A stretch of 64,000 nt of DNA from Paenibacillus ottowii (GTDB taxonomy: Bacteria; Bacillota; Bacilli; Paenibacillales; Paenibacillaceae): assembly GCF_006874425.1 (NCBI RefSeq), contig NZ_VIJZ01000004.1:248001-312000 (forward strand). The letters are read 5' to 3'. The first letter of the stretch is position 1; the number at the start of each line of letters is the position of its first letter. Position numbers and translations under genes: made by a program. This document shows positions 1-7,084 of the stretch, one piece after another. A model generated the notes under the pieces. That model saw only the letters and a list, made by a program, of their open reading frames with translations. It ran no database searches and was not told the DNA's origin.

Positions 1-813
1 CAGTGTCTTGAGGCGTACTCTTTCGTCAGCATTGATTTTTTTACTATCCAGGAACTCCAGCACGTCCCATCCAAAAATATTGTAATAGGCTGCGCCAGAG
101 CCTTTGCGTTGCCCCATTTGGTCCGCATAGGAGAATCCGTCTTCCATCAGCTTGAGCACAGGCATAATGCCTTTGGCTGCCCCTTCTACACCTTTAATCG
201 CTTCGCCGCGCGACCGCAGCTTCGACAGGTTAACCGCTACACCGCCGCCGATTTTGGATAATTGCATGCAAGTGTTCAGTACATAGTTGATCGAGTTCAG
301 AGAGTCGTCCATTTCAAGCAGGAAGCAGGATACCAATTCTCCCCGGCGGCTTTTGCCTGCGTTCAGGAAGGTTGGTGTTGCTGGCTGGAGACGTTGCTCC
401 ATCATCGAACGGGCCAACAGGCGTGCCGTATCTGCATTGCCGCGTCCCAGATGCAGGGCGACAGCAGCCACCCGGTCAGGATAGTGCTCCAGATAGACTT
501 TACGGTCATTACTCTTCATTGCATAGTCAGTATAGAACTTGGATGCTGCCATATAGGAAGGAAATTTAAAATTATAGCTATGAGTGATATGGAAAATATC
601 ATTAATTTCATCAGCCGTATAGCTGTTATAGAAATTCTCGTAATAATCATTTTCAATCATATACAGCACTTGAGCAGCTGTGTCAGCAAACTTCAAGCTC
701 CGTTCTTGAACTTCCTTCATAAATTCTGCTACAGCCTCTTGGTCCTTTTCCAATTGGAAAAAGCCGTCAGTATCGCGTTTCATCAACATGTTGTTCAATT
801 CAATATGCCGCAA
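1..813 (-). CDS. nrdE: Class Ib ribonucleotide reductase alpha subunit NrdE (3' part outside window)
   Basis: Reduces ribonucleoside diphosphates to deoxyribonucleotides together with the NrdF radical subunit. Translating the minus strand gives about 271 N-terminal residues containing LNNMLMKRD near the start, then RLQPATPTFLNAGK, SCFLLEMDDSLNSI (with the active-site cysteine) and KIGGGVAVNLSKLR, all typical of NrdE. The likely start is a TTG at 813, nine bases after a GGAGG and overlapping the end of nrdI by 14 bases, so the two are translationally coupled. An ATG lies further in, at the NNM position. The gene runs off the left edge, so nrdF and the C-terminal redox cysteines are not visible. 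The order nrdI-nrdE is the usual Firmicutes operon order. Confidence 0.95.
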   Translation of the reverse strand, partial: MRHIELNNMLMKRDTDGFFQLEKDQEAVAEFMKEVQERSLKFADTAAQVLYMIENDYYENFYNSYTADEINDIFHITHSYNFKFPSYMAASKFYTDYAMKSNDRKVYLEHYPDRVAAVALHLGRGNADTARLLARSMMEQRLQPATPTFLNAGKSRRGELVSCFLLEMDDSLNSINYVLNTCMQLSKIGGGVAVNLSKLRSRGEAIKGVEGAAKGIMPVLKLMEDGFSYADQMGQRKGSGAAYYNIFGWDVLEFLDSKKINADERVRLKTL

Positions 814-1159
814 CTCGGCTCACCTCCTGCTTAAAACGCTCTACATCTCCGAACGTTCCAGATAATTCAAATTTGCTAATCACCGGGACATTATAATGGT
901 CGGCAATCAAATCCGCACTTTTGGCAAATTTCTCACCCCAGTTACGGTTGCCGCTTGCAGCTACACCAACAAGGTTTTGTGCATTTTTTTTCAAAAAGGA
1001 AGATACCTTCTCAGGTATCTGCCCAAACCCGGTAGTATATGTAATGAGTACGTAAGGTTCTTCTATAGTCATTTGCTCCTCAATCTGAACCGCCGGAAGC
1101 TTGAGCTTGTTTATAAATCTTTTTACATTGCCAGTCTTGGAATCATAAGCAATCAGCAT
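800..1159 (-). CDS. nrdI: Flavodoxin-like NrdI, activator of class Ib ribonucleotide reductase
   Basis: NrdI is an FMN flavoprotein that supplies oxidant for assembly of the dimanganese-tyrosyl radical cofactor of NrdF. The 119-residue product begins MLIAYDSKTGNVKRF, the phosphate-binding loop of NrdI, and continues with TYTTGFGQIP and GVAASGNRNWGEKFAKSAD, which are family signatures. The ATG at 1159 follows AAGGAGG by nine bases. A start at 1180 would add seven residues not typical of the family. It is the first gene of the nrdI-nrdE operon and has a long (about 185-base) predicted leader after the promoter at 1352-1379. Confidence 0.96.
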   Translation of the reverse strand: MLIAYDSKTGNVKRFINKLKLPAVQIEEQMTIEEPYVLITYTTGFGQIPEKVSSFLKKNAQNLVGVAASGNRNWGEKFAKSADLIADHYNVPVISKFELSGTFGDVERFKQEVSRVAAY

Positions 1160-1326
1160 GGTGTGCAACCTCCTTAACAATTAACGAAAAAAAGAAAACG
1201 GCATTGCCAAGAGACCCGTCATACCTGTAATCCCTTGCTGGCTGCGCCATTTAAGATTTTTGACTCTATATTTACATGTATTTTCATACCTGTATCTTCA
1301 AGATATCGGGCATAAATACGTTTTTT

Positions 1327-1373
1327 ACACTATATTTAGAGTACATTTTCTATTTTATATCTATATATAGTTT
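1327..1373. promoter_or_regulatory. Tandem NrdR-like boxes
   Basis: Two 16-bp AT-rich imperfect palindromes, ACACTATATTTAGAGT at 1327-1342 and TATCTATATATAGTTT at 1358-1373, resemble the NrdR consensus acaCwAtATaTwGtgt. Their centres are 31 bp apart, the three-helical-turn spacing known for NrdR pairs. The distal box exactly fills the -35/-10 spacer of the nrdI promoter and the proximal box covers the expected transcription start, so repression when dATP is abundant is the expected outcome. NrdR itself is not in the window. Confidence 0.7.
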
Positions 1374-1379
1374 TGTCAA
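1352..1379 (-). promoter_or_regulatory. Sigma-A type promoter of nrdI-nrdE
   Basis: On the minus strand TTGACA (1379-1374) is followed after 16 bp by TAAAAT (1357-1352). This is the only good promoter-like pair upstream of nrdI, and it is interleaved with the NrdR-like boxes. Confidence 0.6.
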
Positions 1380-1567
1380 TCGGTCTAGAGAGGCTCAGAG
1401 GACCCAGATCCGGTGTAAGTCCAAGCAGGGTGCGGAAAAGAGCGAAAGAACTTTTTTTTCGTAAGTATGTTAAAAAAGTATTGGAGTTTTTGAGGCTTAG
1501 GATGTACGATTTGTCAATGGGCAATAGATTGGAAAATTTACATTTTACTGTAGAAAGGATGGAGTGG

Positions 1568-1933
1568 ATGGGAAGTAGTTTTTTTATGGAATTTCAATCG
1601 TTTAATATGATCTTTTTTATCGTGTTTGGACTTATTGCTATTGTAATCATTACGGGGATTGTGAAAACGATCGGAGCAGGCCTTTCCAATCATGCAGCCG
1701 AACAGGTACAACGTTCATGCAAGGTTGTGGATAAGCGAACGAGAGTGCGTGGGGGATCGGGCGATTTTTCAGCTTCGACCGACTACTATATCACCTTTGA
1801 GTTTGAAGGAGGTGAACGTAAGGAGCTGAAGGTAAAGAGTACGGACTTCGGAATGATTGTGATCGGGGATCGCGGGGAGGTTCATTATAAAGGGACACGA
1901 TTTTTGGAGTTTGTCAGAGTAGTGGAAGCGTAA
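1568..1933 (+). CDS. DUF2500 family membrane-anchored protein
   Basis: A small protein of unknown function with one N-terminal membrane helix (IFFIVFGLIAIVIITGIVKTI) and a C-terminal beta-rich domain. The pattern VVDKRTRVRG...TDYYITFEFEGGERKELKVKSTDFGMIVIGDRGEVHYKGTRF is the DUF2500 fold signature (KRT, YYVTF, Y/FGM..GD.G, GTRFL). The start is uncertain: ATGs at 1559, 1568 and 1589 are in frame and the Shine-Dalgarno match is weak. An upstream extension to 1373 is AT-poor and unlike the family, so I reject it. It stands alone between the divergent nrd operon and an acetyltransferase gene. Confidence 0.8.
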   Translation: MGSSFFMEFQSFNMIFFIVFGLIAIVIITGIVKTIGAGLSNHAAEQVQRSCKVVDKRTRVRGGSGDFSASTDYYITFEFEGGERKELKVKSTDFGMIVIGDRGEVHYKGTRFLEFVRVVEA

Positions 1934-1990
1934 AGTTGACCGGAAAGCTAGTGTACTATTTGAAAATACATATTAGGGAGGAAGCTGACG

Positions 1991-2551
1991 ATGCCACATA
2001 TCATTGGAGCACGAATTGTATTAAGAGAGTACCGCCAGGAGGATATACCTGATATCCGAAGATGGGTTAATGACCCGGCAATCACACATGGTTTAAGCGA
2101 CGTATTTATCTATCCGCATTCACAGGCTAATAGTGAATCGTTTGTACAGATGATGATTGACGGCAACTCTGAAACCAAAGGTTTTGTTATTGCACATAAA
2201 GACACATTGGACTATATTGGACAACTTGATTTATTCAAAATCAACTGGATGAATCGCCACGCCACGTTTGGGATTGTGATCGGACGCGACAGTGACCTCG
2301 GCAAGGGCTATGGGCGGGAAGCGATCCGGCTGATACAAAAGTTTGCGTTTCATGCGCTGAACCTGCATCGGCTGGAACTGGAGGTGTATGCGTTCAATGA
2401 ACGTGCACATCGTTGTTATCTGGCATGTGGCTTTAAGGAGGAAGGGCGGCTACGGGAAAAGCTATTCAGGGAAGGACAGTACTATGACATCATTCAGATG
2501 GGGATGTTGCGAAGTGAATATGAGGCTGTAGAGCAAGCGAAGGAATCCTGA
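1991..2551 (+). CDS. GNAT family N-acetyltransferase (RimJ/RimL type)
   Basis: Predicted acetyl-CoA dependent N-acetyltransferase of 186 residues. It opens with ARIVLREYRQEDIPDIRRWVND, the RimJ/RimL-type beginning. The acetyl-CoA pyrophosphate loop is GRDSDLGKGYGREAIRLI (Q/RxxGxG/A type) at about residues 98-115, followed by LNLHRLELEVYAFNERAHRCYLACGFKEEGRLRE, the usual C-terminal half. GGGAGG lies ten bases before the ATG. The substrate cannot be told. The following transporter begins two bases after this stop, so the two are probably co-transcribed. Confidence 0.88.
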   Translation: MPHIIGARIVLREYRQEDIPDIRRWVNDPAITHGLSDVFIYPHSQANSESFVQMMIDGNSETKGFVIAHKDTLDYIGQLDLFKINWMNRHATFGIVIGRDSDLGKGYGREAIRLIQKFAFHALNLHRLELEVYAFNERAHRCYLACGFKEEGRLREKLFREGQYYDIIQMGMLRSEYEAVEQAKES

Positions 2552-2553
2552 AA

Positions 2554-3777
2554 GTGAGTGCGCATAAGCTATTTTACTCTGTCAGCTTTCTTCAATTTTT
2601 TATGAGTGAAATTACAGGGACTACGCTCATCTTATTTCTATTAGCTAAAGGACTTTCTCTGCAAAGTGCGAATTTCTTGCTAGTTGTATTTTTTGTAAGT
2701 ATTTTTTTGTTTGAAATACCGACAGGAGCTATTGCAGACAAGTATGGAAGAAAAATTTCTGTTGTTCTGGGGCTTTGTTGTTTTCTAGTCTACAGTGTTT
2801 TGTTCGTTTGGACAGACCACATATGGCTGCTTATGTTCGCGCAAGTCTTTGGGGGGCTGGCAATATGCTTACAATCAGGTTCATTGGAATCCTGGGTTGT
2901 GGAAAACAGCGATAAGCCGATGGAAGTTCTTTTTACAACCTCTAATAGTATACAGTATATTTCGGGATTTATTTGCGGTCTGTTGGGGGCCTTCCTCGCA
3001 ACTTTTAACTATTCACTTCCCTGGGTGGCCAGCATTGTATCTATTATCCTGTGTATTTTTCTATGCTGCTTTTATATGAAAGAGAAGAATATTACCCATC
3101 GAAAAACATCTGCTACTCGTATTAAAACGATTATCGGAGAAAGTGTCCGTATCGGTTTTGAAAATAAGTCGATCTGGATTGTGTTTATCATTGGTTTATT
3201 TATCAGCTTTTCGAATTCGGCGGGGAATACCTTTCAACAGCCACGTCTGGTCGGTCTTTCTGAACAAGGGATTTGGATTATGGGGCTGATTAAGGCAGGC
3301 TATTCACTATGTATGACTTTAGGAAGTTATCTGGTTCGAAAGCTAAACGCACGTTATAGTGATGTACATATACTTATGTATGCTTGCGGAATGATTGGGA
3401 TATGGCTCATCTTAGCGGGTGCTTTCAACACCTTTTATCCTGTACTGCTTACCTTTTTAATTTATGAAATTGGGCGAGGGATGTACCCGGTTGCCAAACA
3501 AATATTTCTGAACAAAAGAATATCTAATGAGTATCGTTCAACTTTGCTATCTATGGATTCTGCCATTTCCCAACTAGGCATGTGCATTGGTTTAATCGTG
3601 ACAGGCATCGTAAGCCGTAATTTTACCAATCTAGCTTCGGATCAAACACCTATTCAGATATCTTGGGTGCTGTGTGGCGGGATTGCATTGATTCCAATCT
3701 TTTTATTGTTTTATGTCCACCGGGTATCCAGGAAAAATAATAGCTGGAAAGAAAAGGCGACAAAGCAGAATATTTAA
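2554..3777 (+). CDS. Major facilitator superfamily transporter
   Basis: A 407-residue polytopic membrane protein with about 12 hydrophobic segments. The MFS motif A region IADKYGRK follows the second segment. The start is a GTG two bases after the acetyltransferase stop, with a purine-rich GAAGGAA upstream inside that gene, which implies translational coupling. An acetyltransferase plus efflux pump pair could mean detoxification of one compound, but that is inference only. A hairpin at 3783-3822 lies between it and the convergent binding-protein gene. Confidence 0.88.
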   Translation: MSAHKLFYSVSFLQFFMSEITGTTLILFLLAKGLSLQSANFLLVVFFVSIFLFEIPTGAIADKYGRKISVVLGLCCFLVYSVLFVWTDHIWLLMFAQVFGGLAICLQSGSLESWVVENSDKPMEVLFTTSNSIQYISGFICGLLGAFLATFNYSLPWVASIVSIILCIFLCCFYMKEKNITHRKTSATRIKTIIGESVRIGFENKSIWIVFIIGLFISFSNSAGNTFQQPRLVGLSEQGIWIMGLIKAGYSLCMTLGSYLVRKLNARYSDVHILMYACGMIGIWLILAGAFNTFYPVLLTFLIYEIGRGMYPVAKQIFLNKRISNEYRSTLLSMDSAISQLGMCIGLIVTGIVSRNFTNLASDQTPIQISWVLCGGIALIPIFLLFYVHRVSRKNNSWKEKATKQNI

Positions 3778-3782
3778 TGGAA

Positions 3783-3822
3783 AAGGGGCTAAACAGGTTC
3801 TGGCTGTCAGCCCTTATCTATT
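3783..3822. terminator. Terminator hairpin between convergent genes
   Basis: AGGGGCT pairs with AGCCCTT around a roughly 21-base loop, followed by TATCTATTTTTAG on the plus strand. It lies between the convergent MFS and binding-protein genes. Confidence 0.5.
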
Positions 3823-3840
3823 TTTAGTAGCAATCGATTT

Positions 3841-5532
3841 CTACTTCTCCCCGTACCATAGCTTCAACCGATTTTGGATCAAGCCAGTGAAGATTTCTTC
3901 AGCCTTTGGCACGCCCGCCTGATCCAGCTCTTGGAGCATGCGATCATACACAGCATCGAATTGATCTGGTTTGGCGAGTACGGCCTCAGGAATCCGTTTG
4001 CGCACAATGTCCTGTGACTTCTGATAAATCACATTGTAGTTCGTAGTGGTCGGAACAGGCATGTTGTAGGCAGCTCCCCACTCTTTTACTGGAAAATCCT
4101 TTTCATTTGGGAACAGGTCTTTCCATGTCCGGGCATTATATGCCTGAAGAGACTCTTTTTCCGCTTTGCTATAATTTTCGGTAATCATCTCTGGATAATT
4201 GGTTGTATAGTAGTTGCCAGTTGGGTCCTTTACGCTATCGCCGTAATGTGGTCCCCATATCCAATACAAACCGATACCGGATTCTCTGCTAAAAGAAGCA
4301 TTATCCTTGTTTTTACGTTCTTGCACAGCTGCAGGAATGACTCGTTTGCCGTTCTCTACATTGTAATGTTGGCCTTCAATTCCCCAATTACGTAAAATTT
4401 GTCCTTCGTCCGAGGCCAGAAAGTCCAGAAACTTGATAGCTCGCACTGGATTTTTGCATGAAGTTGTAATGCCAATCCCGGACGCAGTATCAAAACCAAT
4501 GGGCTGGAGAGAATGATCTTCGTATTGCTCATTTAAAGTGACCGGAAAGTGAGCGTAAGTGTATTCATCCTTGCCTGCTGCCTTGAGCGCATTTTCGGCA
4601 TCCTGGTAGTTCCATTCCTGATCAATCAATCCGATAACACGTCCTGCGGCGATTTTGGATTTGTACTGATCACTTTTTTGTACAAAAGTGTCCTTATCCA
4701 AGAGCCCTTCATTGTACATATGGTTTAACCAACGGAAATACTCCCGTTCTTCCGGACGTTTGTAGTGAAGAATGGCTTTGTGTGTTTTAGGATCAATATA
4801 ATATTCGCCATCGTCTGGTCCGCCTGTAGCCGTAACTGCCGGGTTTGTCACAGTAATTTGCATTTTCCAGTCCTCGGCGTCGAGTGATAAGGGAATGGTA
4901 GGCTGGCCATTGGTAGTAGGATATTTGACTACATACTCTTTAAGTGCTTTTTCAAAATCTTGAACGGTGCGAATTTTGGGGTAACCGAGCTTCTTAAGGG
5001 CCTGATGCTGGATTTCGAAGCCGGCTTGTGCATCAAACGCGATGTGATCTACGCCCAAATTGGTCGGGATGGTATAAATGGCGGGATCTTCATTACTATA
5101 TTTAATACGGTTAAAATAATCTCCATACACTTTCTTAATATTAGGACCGTATTTATCAATCAGGTCGGTTAAGTCAATGAGTGCGCCGGCATCGACCAGT
5201 TTTCCGATGTCTCCTTTGGGGTACACGAGATCAGGGTACTCTCCGCTAGCAGCCATTAAAGCAAACTTTTCCTCGCCTCGACCATTGACAGCATGCTCGG
5301 CATTTAGAGTAACACCTGTTTTCTTGGTAATTTCCTGCCCGACAGCGTCCTTCATGTTGTTCCAGTTGGAGCTTGCGTCACCGCCAAAGAACGTAAATGT
5401 AATGGGACTGGTGTCGTTGGGGTCTTCCTTTTCTGCCGTACCACCTGTTCCATTCGCGCAGCCCGTTGTAACGAGCAGCAACAAAGCCAGGAGCAGAATG
5501 GAGCTTTGTCGTACCGACCTGTTCGTGAACAT
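3841..5532 (-). CDS. Extracellular solute-binding lipoprotein (LplA/family-1 type)
   Basis: A 563-residue substrate-binding protein, probably for an oligosaccharide. It has a lipoprotein signal peptide ending in LVTTGC with the acylated cysteine at about residue 25. The mature part has the long binding-protein architecture (KFALMAASGEYPDLVY, DKYGPNIKK, ASDEGQILRNWGIEG) of the LplA/YtcQ group. The ATG at 5532 follows AAGGGGG by eight bases; a TTG at 5538 is too close to it. Such proteins normally sit beside two LplB/LplC-type permease genes, and none is present here. It is divergent from a LacI regulator and near a beta-mannosidase gene, so a mannoside-derived ligand is plausible but unproven. 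Confidence 0.9.
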   Translation of the reverse strand: MFTNRSVRQSSILLLALLLLVTTGCANGTGGTAEKEDPNDTSPITFTFFGGDASSNWNNMKDAVGQEITKKTGVTLNAEHAVNGRGEEKFALMAASGEYPDLVYPKGDIGKLVDAGALIDLTDLIDKYGPNIKKVYGDYFNRIKYSNEDPAIYTIPTNLGVDHIAFDAQAGFEIQHQALKKLGYPKIRTVQDFEKALKEYVVKYPTTNGQPTIPLSLDAEDWKMQITVTNPAVTATGGPDDGEYYIDPKTHKAILHYKRPEEREYFRWLNHMYNEGLLDKDTFVQKSDQYKSKIAAGRVIGLIDQEWNYQDAENALKAAGKDEYTYAHFPVTLNEQYEDHSLQPIGFDTASGIGITTSCKNPVRAIKFLDFLASDEGQILRNWGIEGQHYNVENGKRVIPAAVQERKNKDNASFSRESGIGLYWIWGPHYGDSVKDPTGNYYTTNYPEMITENYSKAEKESLQAYNARTWKDLFPNEKDFPVKEWGAAYNMPVPTTTNYNVIYQKSQDIVRKRIPEAVLAKPDQFDAVYDRMLQELDQAGVPKAEEIFTGLIQNRLKLWYGEK

Positions 5533-5567
5533 CTGCAAATCCCCCTTAATAAGTATGATTTACACAA

Positions 5568-5581
5568 TGTAAGTGCTTTCA
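5568..5581. promoter_or_regulatory. Candidate CcpA cre site
   Basis: TGTAAGTGCTTTCA matches the cre consensus TGWAARCGNTWNCA with one mismatch (T for C in the centre). It lies 36 bp upstream of the binding-protein start, where CcpA binding would repress that gene in rich sugar. Confidence 0.5.
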
Positions 5582-5811
5582 ATAGTAAATTGTAGGAAAT
5601 AAATAACCTTACGTCAAGTCATTTATGCTGGTTTGTTATGTGTTTTGTTTTCTATTAAGCAAACATATTTAAATAAAAGGTGTGGATTTGTGCAAATCCA
5701 TCGTTTGATGATCTAAAACAAAGTATGCTACGATGGTACCAGTTTATAGGCATACCTGAATATTTAGAAGACTAAGGTAGAAAAAGATTTCGAATAGGGT
5801 TGGGTGAGGAG

Positions 5812-6879
5812 ATGCGTGGAAAAGTAACATTGCAGGAAATTGCGGATGCGGCGGGTGTTTCAAAGTTCGCTGTTTCGCGTGCATTGTCAGGCAAACCCGG
5901 TGTAAGTGAAGAGACGAGGGCATTGCTGGTTAAGCTGGCCGCCCAGATGGGTTATTTTCGCAGTCATCCCAAAATGACTGGGGTAGAGCCTCGGGACACG
6001 GATGCCAGAGAATGGTCAGGCACTGTGTTGGTGTTATTTCCGAATATCCGGCACCAGAACCGGGAGTCCAGGTACTGGGGACCTGTATTTGAAGGAATCT
6101 CCGAGCGTCTGAACCGTAAAGGATTGGATATGATTACGTTAACAGAGCCTTCAACAGACGATATGTTTTCTTTGCTGAATCCGGAGGCCATTAAAGGGAT
6201 TATCACTGTAGGAACAATTTCAACTACATTATTACTGAACATTTATCGAATGGGGATTCCGGTCGTCATGGTGGATCATTGGGACTCTGCATTTTTAAGT
6301 GATGCGGTGTTTACGGATAATCGCACATGCATGAATGAATTAATGAAGGATTTGCTATGCAAGGGGTATGCCCACTTTCAATTTGTGGGTCATGTAGACG
6401 ACGCTCACAGTTTCTATGAACGTTGGGAAGCTTTTCGGTCCGCACTGGAAATGAGCGGAGTAGAATTACGGCAAAACAAAGCTCTTATTTATGGGGGAGC
6501 GCAGGCGCTTGCTGAGGAAATGGACAAGTTGCCTGAGGATGAGCTGCCAGAGGTTTTTGTTTGTGCTAACGATGTGACTGCTTCGCAAGTCGTGGAAGTA
6601 CTAAAAGGAAAAGGGATTGACGTTCCGAAGCGGTGCGGGGTGACCGGGTTTGACGATACGAATGATCAAATTCCAATTTATGCCACGGTGAGAGTGGATA
6701 AGGAACTGCTGGGGATGCGAGCGGTGGACCAGTTATTATGGCGCATCATGAATCCAAGCTCGCCTGTGGAAAAAAAGCTGCTGCACGCGGATCTACTCGT
6801 ACGGGAAGTTCACGCGCCACGGATCAGCCGGGAAAATGATGATCGTGATCGTTCCTTTAGCACAATTAAATATAGTTGA
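5812..6879 (+). CDS. LacI family transcriptional regulator
   Basis: A 355-residue sugar-responsive repressor. The N-terminal helix-turn-helix KVTLQEIADAAGVSKFAVSRALSGKPGVS is a classic LacI headpiece, followed by a hinge and a periplasmic-binding-protein-like sensor domain (VFVCANDVTASQVVEVLKGKGIDVPKRCGVTGFDD). The start is taken at the ATG in GAGGAGATGCG because LacI headpieces start this close to the helix. A TTG at 5800 is an alternative with weaker context. It is divergent from the binding lipoprotein and upstream of a beta-mannosidase in the same direction, so control of mannoside use is likely. A terminator-like hairpin separates it from the mannosidase gene. Confidence 0.93.
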   Translation: MRGKVTLQEIADAAGVSKFAVSRALSGKPGVSEETRALLVKLAAQMGYFRSHPKMTGVEPRDTDAREWSGTVLVLFPNIRHQNRESRYWGPVFEGISERLNRKGLDMITLTEPSTDDMFSLLNPEAIKGIITVGTISTTLLLNIYRMGIPVVMVDHWDSAFLSDAVFTDNRTCMNELMKDLLCKGYAHFQFVGHVDDAHSFYERWEAFRSALEMSGVELRQNKALIYGGAQALAEEMDKLPEDELPEVFVCANDVTASQVVEVLKGKGIDVPKRCGVTGFDDTNDQIPIYATVRVDKELLGMRAVDQLLWRIMNPSSPVEKKLLHADLLVREVHAPRISRENDDRDRSFSTIKYS

Positions 6880-6924
6880 TGTCTGGATACGTGGATAAAT
6901 TCGATCCGCAGTGAAGACGAAGAT

Positions 6925-6967
6925 AGTCGCTTTTAACCTGTTTAGGGGTAGAGGGCGACTTTTATTT
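6925..6967 (+). terminator. Rho-independent terminator after lacI-type gene
   Basis: AGTCGC pairs with GCGACT around a loop of about 24 bases, followed by TTTATTTT. Confidence 0.55.
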
Positions 6968-6995
6968 TGCATTTCACCGATTGCCAAAAAAACAA

Positions 6996-7025
6996 TTGAC
7001 TAATTTGTTAGCTTGATGTTATTTT
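6996..7025 (+). promoter_or_regulatory. Promoter of beta-mannosidase gene
   Basis: TTGACT (6996-7001) and TATTTT (7020-7025) are separated by 18 bp, just after the upstream terminator and about 60 bp before the mannosidase start. Confidence 0.45.
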
Positions 7026-7084
7026 TGTTATGTTAATGAATGATCCAGATGTTCCCAATCATCCTTATAGGGAGGCTTGCGACG

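Noticed and set aside
1160-1372. Cobalamin riboswitch upstream of nrdI
   Set aside because: Some ribonucleotide reductase genes have one, but no B12-box-like core or expected length is present here.
1376-1460. Possible structured RNA (GGACC ... GTCC elements) before the DUF2500 gene
   Set aside because: Only short, weak pairings; no match to a riboswitch or other RNA family I know.
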